Assembly (NCBI GenBank): GCA_022340405.1
Contig: JAJDOA010000093.1
Coordinates: 1-34,678, forward strand
Reading direction: 5' to 3'
DNA: 34,678 bases
Origin: Desulfobacteraceae bacterium
Lineage (GTDB): Bacteria; Desulfobacterota; Desulfobacteria; Desulfobacterales; JAJDOA01
Shown: in pieces, positions 7,547 through 16,087 of the stretch
Numbering within the stretch: position 1 is the first letter of the stretch
Layout: each line of letters opens with the position of its first letter
The notes under the pieces: generated by a model
Seen by the model: the letters and a program-made list of their open reading frames with translations, nothing else
Database searches by the model: none
Told to the model about the DNA's origin: nothing
Translations under genes and position numbers: made by a program

Positions 7547-8974
7547 TTACCCCTCGGAGGCTGCAGGTTGGAGGATGCGGTTGGGCTGAAGGGGATCGCG
7601 GACGGCGGATCCCGCTCGCCGCAGGCGAACGGCCTCTCGGATGGCGGCGTGGGCCTCTCTGCCGATGGGATAGGCATATACGATCCCCATGGCGGCCAGA
7701 TTGCACAGCACCGGCACCAGTGCATAGAAGACCCGGAGGGTGTTTTTCACCGCCTCGCTCTGCTCCGCATTGGGCACGTAGCCCGCCCGCCCCAGCACGA
7801 AGAGCGCCACCCCCACTCCAACGGCGGCGGCAAGCTTCTTGCTGATGGACCAGATGCCGACGTACCGCCCCTCCCTGCGCTGGCCGCTGAGCAATTCATC
7901 GTAATCGATGGTGTCGGCCTGTATGGCAGAAGGCAGCGCCAGGGTGGCCCCGAATCCCATGCCGGACACGGCCACCAAGACCCCGTATATGGGCGCATCC
8001 CCGGCACCGAGAAAAAACACACCGGCGAAGGCACCGGTGTTGACGACCATGGAAAACATCCAGGCGGCCTTCTTGCCGATTTTGGCAGCCAATTTGACCC
8101 AGAGCGGCAGGCAGGCGATCCCCACGGAAAAGTAAAGCAGGAGAAAAAGGTCTGCGGCCTGGGATTCCAGCACGTATTCCACATAATACAGGATCAAGGT
8201 CGCCGGAAGGTTGCTTCCGATGGCCGCGACCGTGTAGGCGGCCAGCAGGATGCAGAAGGGGCGGTTTTTCCGCAGCCCGTCCAGGTCGAAGGTGAAGCGA
8301 GCCCGGCTGCGGCGCTGACCGGCCCCGGGACTGCGCTCGCCAATGGCCCGCACGCACCACAAGGCCGCCAGCACGATGGCCGGAGCGTAGAGAACCGACA
8401 TGTGGAAGAAGACGGCCTTTTCCTGTTCGGGGCCTGCGGGAACCGTCGACAGGCTACGGATCACGAAGGGAGATACCGCGGCAACCAGTGTGCCCAGAAT
8501 CAGCGCGCCATCGCGCCAGGCAAACAATGTAGTGCGCTCCTGATAGTCGGAAACGATCTCCGGCCCCAGAGACTCGTAGGGAACCACCACCACCGTCCAG
8601 AAGAGAAAAACAGCCGTCAGCGTCGTCGCAAACCAGAGCAGATCGCCGCGGGCGGACAGCTCCGGAGGATTGAGGAGCAGGAAAAGGGCGATCGAAAGCA
8701 ATAGAGATCCGATGAGGACAAACGGACGCCTTCGGCCGTATGTACTTTGTACACCATCGGAGAGAACGCCCAGCAGGGGGTCGGTCACGGCGTCGAAGAT
8801 ACGAACCCCGAAAAGAATAGCGCCGACCAGCGCCACATCCAGTCCGACGACATCGGAGTAGAACTTAGGGACGTATACATAGATCGGAATGCCGATCACC
8901 GCCATGGCCAGTGCGGGCGCCGCATAGGCCGCCATCTGGCCTCTGGTTACCGTATGCGTGTCGGAGAGGATCAT
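7547..8974 (-). CDS. MFS_2 (GPH/MelB-like) transporter
   Basis: A 475-aa polytopic membrane protein with about 12 predicted membrane segments. It carries the MFS loop GVQSTYGRRRPFVLIGS after helix 2 to 3 and the MFS_2 motif ADTIDYDELLSGQRREGRYVG between the two halves. Classical family members are cation-coupled sugar symporters. The subfamily also includes lipid carriers, and its position inside a lipid-modification operon makes a lipid or lipid-precursor substrate more likely than a sugar (inference). The start ATG overlaps the stop of the preceding chalcone-isomerase-like gene (ATGA, 4 bp), indicating translational coupling. Confidence 0.88.
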   Translation of the reverse strand: MILSDTHTVTRGQMAAYAAPALAMAVIGIPIYVYVPKFYSDVVGLDVALVGAILFGVRIFDAVTDPLLGVLSDGVQSTYGRRRPFVLIGSLLLSIALFLLLNPPELSARGDLLWFATTLTAVFLFWTVVVVPYESLGPEIVSDYQERTTLFAWRDGALILGTLVAAVSPFVIRSLSTVPAGPEQEKAVFFHMSVLYAPAIVLAALWCVRAIGERSPGAGQRRSRARFTFDLDGLRKNRPFCILLAAYTVAAIGSNLPATLILYYVEYVLESQAADLFLLLYFSVGIACLPLWVKLAAKIGKKAAWMFSMVVNTGAFAGVFFLGAGDAPIYGVLVAVSGMGFGATLALPSAIQADTIDYDELLSGQRREGRYVGIWSISKKLAAAVGVGVALFVLGRAGYVPNAEQSEAVKNTLRVFYALVPVLCNLAAMGIVYAYPIGREAHAAIREAVRLRRAGSAVRDPLQPNRILQPAASEG

Positions 8975-9543
8975 TGCGTGTTCAACAGCTGCCGTTTGAG
9001 GTCCGCATCGATGGGATCATCACCCAGCCAGATGGAAAAGAGGGCGGAAGCGAAAGCGGCACCGCCGACGGTTCCGAGCGGTCTGCCGTTGAGCTCCAGG
9101 GTCGTCCCCTCACCCGGCACGTAGGACAGGGCGTAGCGGTCCTGCGCAGACACGTCTCGATACAGGGCATTGTGCTCCCGGATCGCAGGCAGCAGACTTT
9201 CGTACTGTTGCTGTCCCGCATTGCGAACGATGTATTCGTGAACGGAGCGATTAAAGTCGGACTTCTTCAGAGAACGAAGATATTCCGCCTCCAGGCGCTT
9301 GGGGACGTCTTCCAGGGCTTTCTCCGCAGGTAGGTTTTCCGGAAGGTACAGTGCGGCGTTGTACAAGTCGAAAATCAGGTACCGCATCAGCCCTTGCCCC
9401 CGGAGGACAAGCTCTCGGTCGCCCGCCTGTATAGAGCCAGAAAACTTTCCAAGGGCCGGTGAGGCCCCTGCAGCAGAGACGAAGGCGATCATCAGGACGG
9501 AAAAAGCGAATGAAAGAAGAATATGGAGATACGTACGATTCAT
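8971..9543 (-). CDS. Chalcone-isomerase-like exported protein
   Basis: A 190-aa protein with an N-terminal signal peptide (hydrophobic core LLSFAFSVLMIAFVSAAGA). The mature part matches chalcone isomerase-like proteins: GQGLMRYLIFDLYNAALYLP, then a central helical segment, and a C-terminal GxxxFASALFSIWLGDDPID block. These bacterial relatives are thought to bind fatty acids or related small molecules rather than act on flavonoids. The start at 9543 is chosen because GGGAGGA precedes it by a few bases; a GTG at 9555 would place the signal peptide poorly. First gene of the minus operon leading to the second methyltransferase. Such genes often accompany the DUF1365/CFA gene set. Confidence 0.83.
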   Translation of the reverse strand: MNRTYLHILLSFAFSVLMIAFVSAAGASPALGKFSGSIQAGDRELVLRGQGLMRYLIFDLYNAALYLPENLPAEKALEDVPKRLEAEYLRSLKKSDFNRSVHEYIVRNAGQQQYESLLPAIREHNALYRDVSAQDRYALSYVPGEGTTLELNGRPLGTVGGAAFASALFSIWLGDDPIDADLKRQLLNTQ

Positions 9544-9804
9544 TGGTCCTCCCACAGTTGGATGTTTCTGCTGAGCTTAAGGTAGGGTCTGAAAGAACGT
9601 CGTCAATCAGTGTCTTTATGGGAGTTAGTGATAGGTAAAAACCATTAATTTGGGAGGAGGGCACGCGGGTCTGAAAGGAGAAAACCTGGAAAGCAGTCTA
9701 TCGAGCGGGCAAGAGGCTGTCGGGTATGAATTCCCGCGGCAGCAAGCTGCGGGGAATGCGCTCGCTGTTGCCGGCCCACGTCAGCATTTGCGACATTTTT
9801 CACC

Positions 9805-9880
9805 GGGAGGGGATAAGCCCCGGCCCCACGTTTCCATCGCAACGCATGGCGGAGAACCGGAACGGAATTCCGGCAACCGC
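9805..9880. repeat. Composite intergenic repeat, second copy
   Basis: This lies in the 357-bp gap between the chalcone-isomerase-like and ACT genes. It aligns with 4969-5042 over its whole length, sharing GGGAGGGGATAA, then a GTTTCC/ATTTCC block, CAACGCAT, and the GGAACNGAATTC module. The remainder of the gap (9544-9804) contains the probable but undefined promoter region of the minus operon; I see no clear -35/-10 pair. Confidence 0.65.
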
Positions 9881-9900
9881 CGCAGCCGGCCCTTTGTTGG

Positions 9901-10389
9901 TCAAAAAGAAAAGATCTTCGCAGCCTTGTCGATGTCTTCCGGGCAGAAGACGAAAAGGCATTTCTCCTCCGGATCGGAGACGGAGCCGTATACGTAGTTG
10001 ATATTGATGCCTTCTTCGCCGAATTGCGTGGCGATCCGTGCCAGTTCCCCCGGCCGGTTGTCGATCTCGATGGCAATGACCGGCAGCATATCGAAAATAT
10101 AATCCTGCTGTGATAGCAGGTCGATGGCCTTGTTGACTTTACCGTCAGCCGGCAGCAGGCGGATCAAGGCGTATTCGGCCGAATCCTTGCTCATGGAATT
10201 GTAGGAGGCGGCGGAGGCCACGCGCTTGATGGTCTTTCCCCGCGCCTTGAACAACTCCTGCACATAGGCCGATGCGTCCTGGATGGTGATGGCATCGATG
10301 TTGATGCCGGCATCCCCGAACAGGGTGGCCAGCTTGCCCAGCTCTCCGGGTTGATTCTTCAAAAACAGCGATATCTCCGTCCGAACCAT
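9901..10389 (-). CDS. Tandem ACT-domain protein
   Basis: A 162-aa protein made almost entirely of two ACT domains. Each begins with the ligand-loop pattern N-x-P-G-E-L: NQPGELGKLATLFGDAGIN in the first half and NRPGELARIATQFGEEGIN in the second. ACT domains bind amino acids or similar small ligands and usually regulate an enzyme, so this stand-alone form is probably a regulatory subunit. AGGAGG precedes the start. In related bacteria such double-ACT genes often sit near CoA ligases of the phenylacetate type. Here it lies downstream of the acyl-CoA synthetase cluster on the same strand, but 307 bp of repeats separate them, so co-transcription is uncertain. Confidence 0.88.
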   Translation of the reverse strand: MVRTEISLFLKNQPGELGKLATLFGDAGINIDAITIQDASAYVQELFKARGKTIKRVASAASYNSMSKDSAEYALIRLLPADGKVNKAIDLLSQQDYIFDMLPVIAIEIDNRPGELARIATQFGEEGININYVYGSVSDPEEKCLFVFCPEDIDKAAKIFSF

Positions 10390-10446
10390 GTTTTCCTCCT
10401 GGTGTGAAAGGCGCTTTTCGGTGCAGCTGTTCAGGAAATGAACGGA

Positions 10447-10565
10447 TATGGCGATGACCAGAATTCCGTCCGGTTTCCGTCATTTGGTACCATCGAATTG
10501 CCGGGGAGGGGTTGATCCCCTACCGTATCGCCGTGCCGATACCCCCAACGGGCGGGAGTCCGCCC
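10447..10565. repeat. Composite intergenic repeat, rearranged copy
   Basis: This occupies much of the 307-bp gap between the ACT gene and the acyl-CoA synthetase. It begins with TATGGCGATGACCAGAATTC, a left-arm version of the TATAGCGATT module seen at 29101, and continues with AGGGG-ttgat-CCCCT and the perfect hairpin GGGCGG-gagt-CCGCCC (10550-10565). The remaining part of the gap (10566-10696) shows nothing I can name. Confidence 0.6.
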
Positions 10566-10696
10566 TGCCCTATGAAAGACGGGAAAACCAGCCAGCCGTC
10601 GAGGCATCGTTTTGGCAGATGTTTTACAGGACGACGGGTGGACAAACCCTTTGTACAGAACCACATCGACAAGGGGGAGGCAAGAAAAAAAGGGGC

Positions 10697-12217
10697 TTAC
10701 TGAGGGGTGTACATCTCCTTGACCTTGGCGCGGTCCACCTGCCCGTCTTCGGTTTCAGGAAGATCGGCGACAATCTCGACGTACCGGGGTTTCTTGTACC
10801 GGGCGATGCGTGAGCCGACAAAATCGATCAACTCCTGCGGCTGGAGGGAATGACGCTTGCGCAGCACGCAGACCGCCTTGATGCCCTCCTTCCATTTCGG
10901 ATCCGGCACGCCGAAGACCACCGTTTTCTCGACGGCCGGATGCTCCAGGATGACCTTCTCCACCTCTGCGGGGTAAACGTTTTCGCCGCCGGGTTTGATG
11001 AGTTCCTTTTCGGCCTTGCGTCCCGCATAGAAAAGATAACCGTCCGCATCGAAGCGACCCGTGTCTCCGGTGTGGTGCCATCCGCCGCGGAAAGTTTGCT
11101 TCGTTTCCTCGGTGAGGTTCCAATATCCGCGGAACACCATCGGGCCGCGCAGGGTGATCTCACCCACTTGGCCGGGGTCGACCGGCCGATCCGACTCGTC
11201 CACCAGCCGGACTTGGGCCAACGGGATGGGCTTGCCGGCGGAGCCGGGCCGATCGTTGTACTTCGCGCAGCTTACCAGACAGGAGGTTTCGGTTTGCCCG
11301 TACATAACGAAAAAGTCGCCTCCTGTGACCTGTTGGTACCGTTCGATCACCTCGGGCGCCTCCAGGCCCACCACCAGACGCAGGGAGGAGAGATCCCGAT
11401 GGGTCTTCTCGGCCTCGTCGAGGATCGACCCGAGGATGGGGGAAAAATCGAAAAAAAGCGAAACCCCCTTGGCCTCGATGAGATCCAGGGCCCCGGGGGC
11501 GTCAAACTTGCTCATGTTGACGTTCAGGGCTCCGGCGTGAAACGCCATCGTGGCCATGGACAGCCCTCCGATGTGAAACAGCGGGAGCAGGTTCAGGTGA
11601 ACGTCCTCCGGCACCATCTGGAATGCATAATTCCAGTGCAGGTTCACGCAACAGATGTTTCCGTGACTGAGCAGAGCACCGCGGGGCTTTCCCTCCACCG
11701 CGGCGGTGTGGATGATCACGAATCCGTCGTCGGTCTTCACCTCCACGGGGGAAAAGCCGTCGCTTCCAGTCATCAGATCCTGAAAAGCGGAATAGCGGCC
11801 GGTTTCGTCTTTCAAGTTGTAGCAGGCGCGAATGGAGGACAGCTCGGCACGGCTGGATTCGACAAGCTCCTGGAACGCTTCGTCCACGAAAAGTACCGAC
11901 GGTTCGCAGTCGGATAGGTTTCCGACCACCTCGTCGGCGGAAAGCCGCCAATTGATGGGAAGCACGATGACTCCGGTGGCGGCGGCGGCGCCGTAAAGCA
12001 GGAAGTACTCCAGGCTGTTCTTTCCCAAAATCCCGATGCGGTCTCCTTTTTTCAAACCGATGCGCTGCAAGCCTGCGGCCAGCCGGTCCACGAGCGTTTT
12101 GGCTTCGGAGAAGGTGACGGTCCTGCCGTCATCGACTTCGTACCATGCCGGACGGTTTCCGAAGCACAACGCGCAGCGCTCGATCACGTCATAAAAAGAA
12201 AAATCATAGAGTCCCAT
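10697..12217 (-). CDS. AMP-dependent acyl-CoA synthetase with divergent active-site motifs
   Basis: A 506-aa member of the acyl-adenylate-forming superfamily, which activates carboxylic acids with ATP and CoA. Fold motifs are clear: YGQTET, HTGDTGRFDADGYLFYAGR and KPGGENVYPAEVE. Two motifs are unusual. The phosphate-binding loop, normally TSGTTGxPKG, reads TAAVEGKPRG (171-180). The C-terminal catalytic lysine (G-K) is Gln493 in LPETEDGQVDRAKV. Adenylation may therefore be weak, altered or absent. ATG 12217 is chosen over the upstream in-frame start because AAGGAG lies before it and it leaves a 30-bp gap from uspA. Last gene of the liv cluster. Substrate unknown. Confidence 0.87.
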   Translation of the reverse strand: MGLYDFSFYDVIERCALCFGNRPAWYEVDDGRTVTFSEAKTLVDRLAAGLQRIGLKKGDRIGILGKNSLEYFLLYGAAAATGVIVLPINWRLSADEVVGNLSDCEPSVLFVDEAFQELVESSRAELSSIRACYNLKDETGRYSAFQDLMTGSDGFSPVEVKTDDGFVIIHTAAVEGKPRGALLSHGNICCVNLHWNYAFQMVPEDVHLNLLPLFHIGGLSMATMAFHAGALNVNMSKFDAPGALDLIEAKGVSLFFDFSPILGSILDEAEKTHRDLSSLRLVVGLEAPEVIERYQQVTGGDFFVMYGQTETSCLVSCAKYNDRPGSAGKPIPLAQVRLVDESDRPVDPGQVGEITLRGPMVFRGYWNLTEETKQTFRGGWHHTGDTGRFDADGYLFYAGRKAEKELIKPGGENVYPAEVEKVILEHPAVEKTVVFGVPDPKWKEGIKAVCVLRKRHSLQPQELIDFVGSRIARYKKPRYVEIVADLPETEDGQVDRAKVKEMYTPQ

Positions 12218-12247
12218 GGAGTCCGCTCCTTCGTCCTGCGGCAAAAC

Positions 12248-12640
12248 CTATTTGGTTGTCGTCACGGCGCAGGGTGCTTTCAGTATGATATACTGGGCCG
12301 TGGATCCGAGGAGAATTTTCTGGGCCTTGGACCGCTTCTGCAGCCCCAGAAAGATCTGGTTGATCCCGTTTTCCGCGGCGAATTTGACCAGGTCCTCTCC
12401 GGGAGAGAACCCGCGCACCAGCTGCAGCGTCTCGTGGCGGACCGACAGATCGGAAAGAAAAATTTTGGCCTCCTCCAGAGCCTCTGCGGCTTTGCGGATG
12501 TCTTCTTCCGTCTCGGTGCTGCCCCCCTCCATGGAGTAGACCACATAGACCAGGGCGTCCGCCTTTTCGGCTTGGTTGCAGGCGAGCTGTAGCGCCCGCT
12601 TTGACGACGGGGAGCCGTTGTAACCAACGAGGTACTTCAT
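12248..12640 (-). CDS. Universal stress protein (UspA family)
   Basis: A 130-aa single Usp domain. The N-terminal strand MKYLVGYNGSPSSKRAL and the C-terminal G-x2-K-x9-G-S segment (GLQKRSKAQKILLGS) match the ATP-binding Usp layout, although the second glycine of the usual G-x2-G-x9-G-S/T motif is lysine. The start at 12640 follows GGGAGGATCG. It lies 58 bp after livF and 30 bp before the acyl-CoA synthetase, so it is probably part of the transport operon. Usp genes are frequent passengers of such clusters; a specific role cannot be read from sequence. Confidence 0.87.
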   Translation of the reverse strand: MKYLVGYNGSPSSKRALQLACNQAEKADALVYVVYSMEGGSTETEEDIRKAAEALEEAKIFLSDLSVRHETLQLVRGFSPGEDLVKFAAENGINQIFLGLQKRSKAQKILLGSTAQYIILKAPCAVTTTK

Positions 12641-12698
12641 CGATCCTCCCTTCCCTTTGCGGCGGGGCAAGCTGCTTGTGGTCTCGGGGCGTGTTCGG

Positions 12699-13514
12699 CT
12701 ACATCCAACGCTTGCGTCGCTTGTAAGATTTCACTTCTTTGAAGGACTTTCGCCCGCCTCCCCGCGTAATCCCCATGTAGAATTCCTTCACATCGGGATT
12801 CTTCTTGAGTTCGTCGGAGGGCCCCTCCAGCACGATTTTCCCGGATTCCATGATGTAGGCATAGGTGGAGATCTGAAGGGCAACCCGTGCATTCTGCTCC
12901 ACCACCAGGATGGTGGTGTTGAGTTCGCGGTTGATCTGCTGGACGTTGTCGAAGATCTCTTTGACCAGCAGTGGTGCCAGCCCCAGGGACGGTTCGTCGA
13001 GCATCAGCATCTTCGGGGCCGCCATCAAGGCACGGGCAATGGCGATCATCTGCTGCTCCCCGCCGGAGCAGTATCCTGCCAGGCGATGAGTGATCTTGTT
13101 CAAACGGGGAAAGTGTTCATACATCAGCTCCACGTCCTTCCGGACCTTCTTACCGCCGTCCTTCCGGGTAATGGAACCGACGCGAATGTTTTCATCCACG
13201 GTCAAATGCTTGAAAACCCTTCTCCCTTCCGGCACCATCACGGCACCCAGCCGCACCACCTCCGTTCCCAGGACATTCGTTATGTCATGACCCGCAAATT
13301 TGATGTAGCCGTCCTTGATGAAGCCGTTCTCCGGTTTGAGCAGGCCGCTGATTGCCCGGAGGGTGGTGGTTTTTCCCGCACCGTTGGTCCCCAGCAGGGC
13401 AACGATCTGCCCCTCCGGCACCACGAGGCTGACGCCGCGAAGTACCTGGATGATATCGTTGTAGACCACTTCGATATTGTTGACTTCCAGGAGGTTTTCG
13501 GCTGTTTCGCTCAT
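12699..13514 (-). CDS. livF: Branched-chain amino acid-type ABC transporter ATPase LivF
   Basis: A 271-aa cytoplasmic ATPase subunit of a HAAT-type importer. Walker A is GTNGAGKTTTLRA, the signature is YCSGGEQQMIAIARAL and Walker B is MLMLDEPSLGLAP. It continues with the LivF-typical VVEQNARVALQ. The C-terminus carries a basic tail (SYKRRKRW). Start ATG 13514 is chosen because homology begins just after it; the frame is open upstream to 13604 through low-complexity arginine/proline codons. It pairs with LivG (18923-19699). The ligand of this liv system is probably not an amino acid, because ligase genes are built into the operon (inference). Confidence 0.92.
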   Translation of the reverse strand: MSETAENLLEVNNIEVVYNDIIQVLRGVSLVVPEGQIVALLGTNGAGKTTTLRAISGLLKPENGFIKDGYIKFAGHDITNVLGTEVVRLGAVMVPEGRRVFKHLTVDENIRVGSITRKDGGKKVRKDVELMYEHFPRLNKITHRLAGYCSGGEQQMIAIARALMAAPKMLMLDEPSLGLAPLLVKEIFDNVQQINRELNTTILVVEQNARVALQISTYAYIMESGKIVLEGPSDELKKNPDVKEFYMGITRGGGRKSFKEVKSYKRRKRWM

Positions 13515-13632
13515 ATGCTCACGCCCTGCATCTGAGGACGGTGTTCCGTCCGGAAGAATGGTTTCCCGGCTCCGCCGGCGCGCTCTTCCCACCGGCGGCG
13601 GCACAGTGGATCGGTAATCGAAGGGATGGTTT

Positions 13633-13666
13633 CTCCAGAGGGGCCTTGTACGCAGCCCCTCCGGAG
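13633..13666 (-). other. Intercistronic hairpin between livK and livF
   Basis: The transcript of the minus strand would fold CTCCGGAGGGGC against GCCCCTCTGGAG, a 12-bp stem with one mismatch and a 10-nt loop, 10 bp after the livK stop. No U-run follows, so it is more likely an mRNA-stabilising or attenuating element that keeps binding-protein message high than a full terminator. The remaining gap to livF (13515-13632) shows nothing else. Confidence 0.5.
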
Positions 13667-13676
13667 TTGGATTCGA

Positions 13677-14900
13677 TCAGTGGATCTTTCGCATGTACAC
13701 AGACCGGAAGGGAAGTCCCACGGCAGTAAACTGCCCCCCCTTGACCACGTATAGCTGGAGGCTGTCCACACCAGCGCGGTCGGTTTTGGAGTAGGTGACC
13801 GGACCCACAGTCGTAACCGGATAAAAGGCATTGATGCCATTCATGTCGTTGAGAACATTGTAGAGGTTTTCACGGTTGATCTCCAAACCTCTGGCCTTGG
13901 CGCGCCGCATCGCCTCGAAAGCCACCTGGGCCACCATAACGCCGTTGGCGTAGTTGTGGCTGTTGGCGGTCTTTTCGTCTCTTTTGTACCGCTTGGCCAG
14001 CGCGAGCTGCGCATCGGCTCCAGGCCCGGGCACCGAGGTGATGGTGTAGGAGGTTGTCCAGTAGAAGTTCTCGGCCGCCTCGCCCGCCAGGGCAATCAAG
14101 TCGTTTCCGCCCGTGTAGTGCGCACCAAGGAAGGTCATCTTCCCCTTCTCCCCAAAGGTGCCGGCGATGAGCCCCAGACGCTGGGCGTCGTTGAGCAGCG
14201 TGGCCACGGGACTCTGCACGGTGTGGCAGATCACGAACTGAACACCCTTGTTCTGAAGGCGCTGCAGCGTGGCGGTGTTGTCCAGGTCCTTGCCGTGCTC
14301 CACTACCTCGACGACCTCGACCTTAAGACCGGCGGCAACCGCCTTTTTCAGATCGTCCACGGGTCCGCGTCCGAAAGCGCTGGGATGGATAAATACGGCC
14401 ACCTTGGGCGTGCCGCCCTCGCTGTGATTGGCCACGTATTCGGCCAGACCGATGACCTGCTCCGAGTAGGAGGCGATGGGCAGGAAGATGTAGTGGGAGT
14501 TTTCCAGGTTGCCGTAGTGAAAGGATGCCGGAATGACGGGGATCTTCTCTTCCTCGAAATCCCGCTTCAACCCGAGCGTGCTGCCGGTGGAGTAGTTCAA
14601 GTAGATGGGGATCCCCATGTCCATGAACTCTTCGAAGTTTCGTTTGGTGATGTCGGTTTCGTATTTGTCGTCCCGAATGATGCACTCGATGGTATCATCG
14701 CCCAGCAGCTTCTCCTCGTTTACCAACCTGAAGAAATCCTCCACTCCCTTGGAGTAAGGGTTGCCGGCATCGGAGGTCGGACCGGTGATGGCCAACGACA
14801 ATGCGGTTTTGTAGACTTTTGCACACACGGGCCCTGTGACGATAGCTGCGATAAACATCAGAACCGTGGTTGCAATGGCAATCTTTCCAGCGAGTCTCAT
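13677..14900 (-). CDS. livK: ABC transporter periplasmic substrate-binding protein (LivK-like)
   Basis: A 407-aa periplasmic ligand-binding protein of the Peripla_BP_6 type. It has a signal peptide (hydrophobic core IATTVLMFIAAIVTG, cleavage near VCA-KVY). The mature start KTALSLAITGPTSDAGNPYSKGVEDFF is typical, as is YSTGSTLGLKRDFEEEKIPVIPAS. AAAGGAGGGG precedes the ATG. It is somewhat longer than classical LivK. It lies between livM and livF. In Desulfobacterota such proteins, when encoded with acyl-CoA ligases, often bind aromatic or aliphatic acids; the ligand here cannot be decided from sequence. Confidence 0.9.
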   Translation of the reverse strand: MRLAGKIAIATTVLMFIAAIVTGPVCAKVYKTALSLAITGPTSDAGNPYSKGVEDFFRLVNEEKLLGDDTIECIIRDDKYETDITKRNFEEFMDMGIPIYLNYSTGSTLGLKRDFEEEKIPVIPASFHYGNLENSHYIFLPIASYSEQVIGLAEYVANHSEGGTPKVAVFIHPSAFGRGPVDDLKKAVAAGLKVEVVEVVEHGKDLDNTATLQRLQNKGVQFVICHTVQSPVATLLNDAQRLGLIAGTFGEKGKMTFLGAHYTGGNDLIALAGEAAENFYWTTSYTITSVPGPGADAQLALAKRYKRDEKTANSHNYANGVMVAQVAFEAMRRAKARGLEINRENLYNVLNDMNGINAFYPVTTVGPVTYSKTDRAGVDSLQLYVVKGGQFTAVGLPFRSVYMRKIH

Positions 14901-14989
14901 GGTGTCCCCTCCTTTTGGTTTTTCCTGTCCGCATCAACGGACGGTTCACTATCGGCCACCAGATGCAGCAGCTTCCTGCTGTCCACCTC

Positions 14990-16084
14990 TTAGTAGCGGA
15001 ATGGCCACAGTTTGAAATAGGACTTCACGATACGCCACCAATTGGCGATGCCCCTGGGCTCGAACATCAAAAACAGCACGATCACCAAACCAAAGGTGAG
15101 CGGCCGAAGAGCGGTGGCCAGGCTCAGGTGCGAGGTCAGAACCTTGCCGGCCAACTCGGCAAGGTTTTCCACCTGCAGGTCCAGCAGCTTGATGGCGGCC
15201 GGCCCCCAGAAGGATCCGTTAAGGGTTCCCAGCCCTCCCACGATGGCCATGGCCAGGTACTGGATGGACTGGTGCAGGGTAAAGGACTCGATGCCCACCC
15301 CCCGGTACATGTAGGCGTGCAGCCCGCCGGCGATGCCGGCCAGAAACCCTGCCAGTCCGAAGGCGTAAACCTTGGTGAATCCGGGACTCATGCCCATGGC
15401 GTCCGCCGCGCGGTCGTTGTCGCGCACGGCCACCAGGCACCGGCCGTAACGCGAGCGCAGCAGATTGCGGACACTCAGGCCCAGCAGCACCAGTGTGACC
15501 AGGCAGACGTAATACCAAAAAAAGTAGTGCTCGCTGCGGCCCACCTGCCCGGTGAACCAGTAGACGCGGCCGACGAAAATGGTCTGCCCCTGGTTGAAAA
15601 AGCTTGTGTGGTGGATGACCCATTCGAAAATCATCTGGAAGGAAAGGGTGGCGATGGCCAGGTACAAATGCTTGAGCCGCAGGGCCGGAAGACCGGCAAA
15701 GGCACCGAAAGCGGCCCCCACGATGCCGCACAGCAGGATCATCGCCGGCCAGGCGTGGGTGACGGCCACGTGGTCGTAGCCGATCACCTGGCAGATGGAG
15801 GCCAGTGTGTAGGCTCCGACGCCCACGAAGGCGGCGTGCCCGATGGAGATGAGGCCGGCGAACCCTGTAACCAGATTCAACCCGATAATGGCCACCATGG
15901 CGATCAAAATGTTGTTGATCACCAGCATGTACTTGTTGCTCAGTTCGAAGAAAATCGGCCAGGTGAACAGGACCGCGATGAACAGCACGAAGACCGCCCG
16001 GTCCAGGTGGGTGAGGAAGATGCGCTGCTCTTCCTTGTAGGTCGCGAAGAAGTTTCCGGTTGCCAGCCACCGATTTGCAGACAT
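14990..16084 (-). CDS. livM: ABC transporter permease LivM
   Basis: A 364-aa membrane permease of a HAAT-type importer. It carries the family core GLNLVTGFAGLISIGHAAFVGVGAYT near residue 90, and the conserved cytoplasmic loop VAVRDNDRAADAMGMSPGFTKVYAFGLAGFLAGIAGGL that contacts the ATPase. About nine to ten hydrophobic segments are visible. The start lies 3 bp after the livH stop, so the two permease genes are tightly coupled. An 89-bp gap follows before livK. Confidence 0.92.
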   Translation of the reverse strand: MSANRWLATGNFFATYKEEQRIFLTHLDRAVFVLFIAVLFTWPIFFELSNKYMLVINNILIAMVAIIGLNLVTGFAGLISIGHAAFVGVGAYTLASICQVIGYDHVAVTHAWPAMILLCGIVGAAFGAFAGLPALRLKHLYLAIATLSFQMIFEWVIHHTSFFNQGQTIFVGRVYWFTGQVGRSEHYFFWYYVCLVTLVLLGLSVRNLLRSRYGRCLVAVRDNDRAADAMGMSPGFTKVYAFGLAGFLAGIAGGLHAYMYRGVGIESFTLHQSIQYLAMAIVGGLGTLNGSFWGPAAIKLLDLQVENLAELAGKVLTSHLSLATALRPLTFGLVIVLFLMFEPRGIANWWRIVKSYFKLWPFRY

Positions 16085-16087
16085 AGG

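Noticed and set aside
6986..8704. Long plus-strand frame of 572 codons opposite the DUF1295 and transporter genes
   Set aside because: Low-complexity antisense shadow typical of GC-rich DNA; the minus-strand genes have clear motifs.
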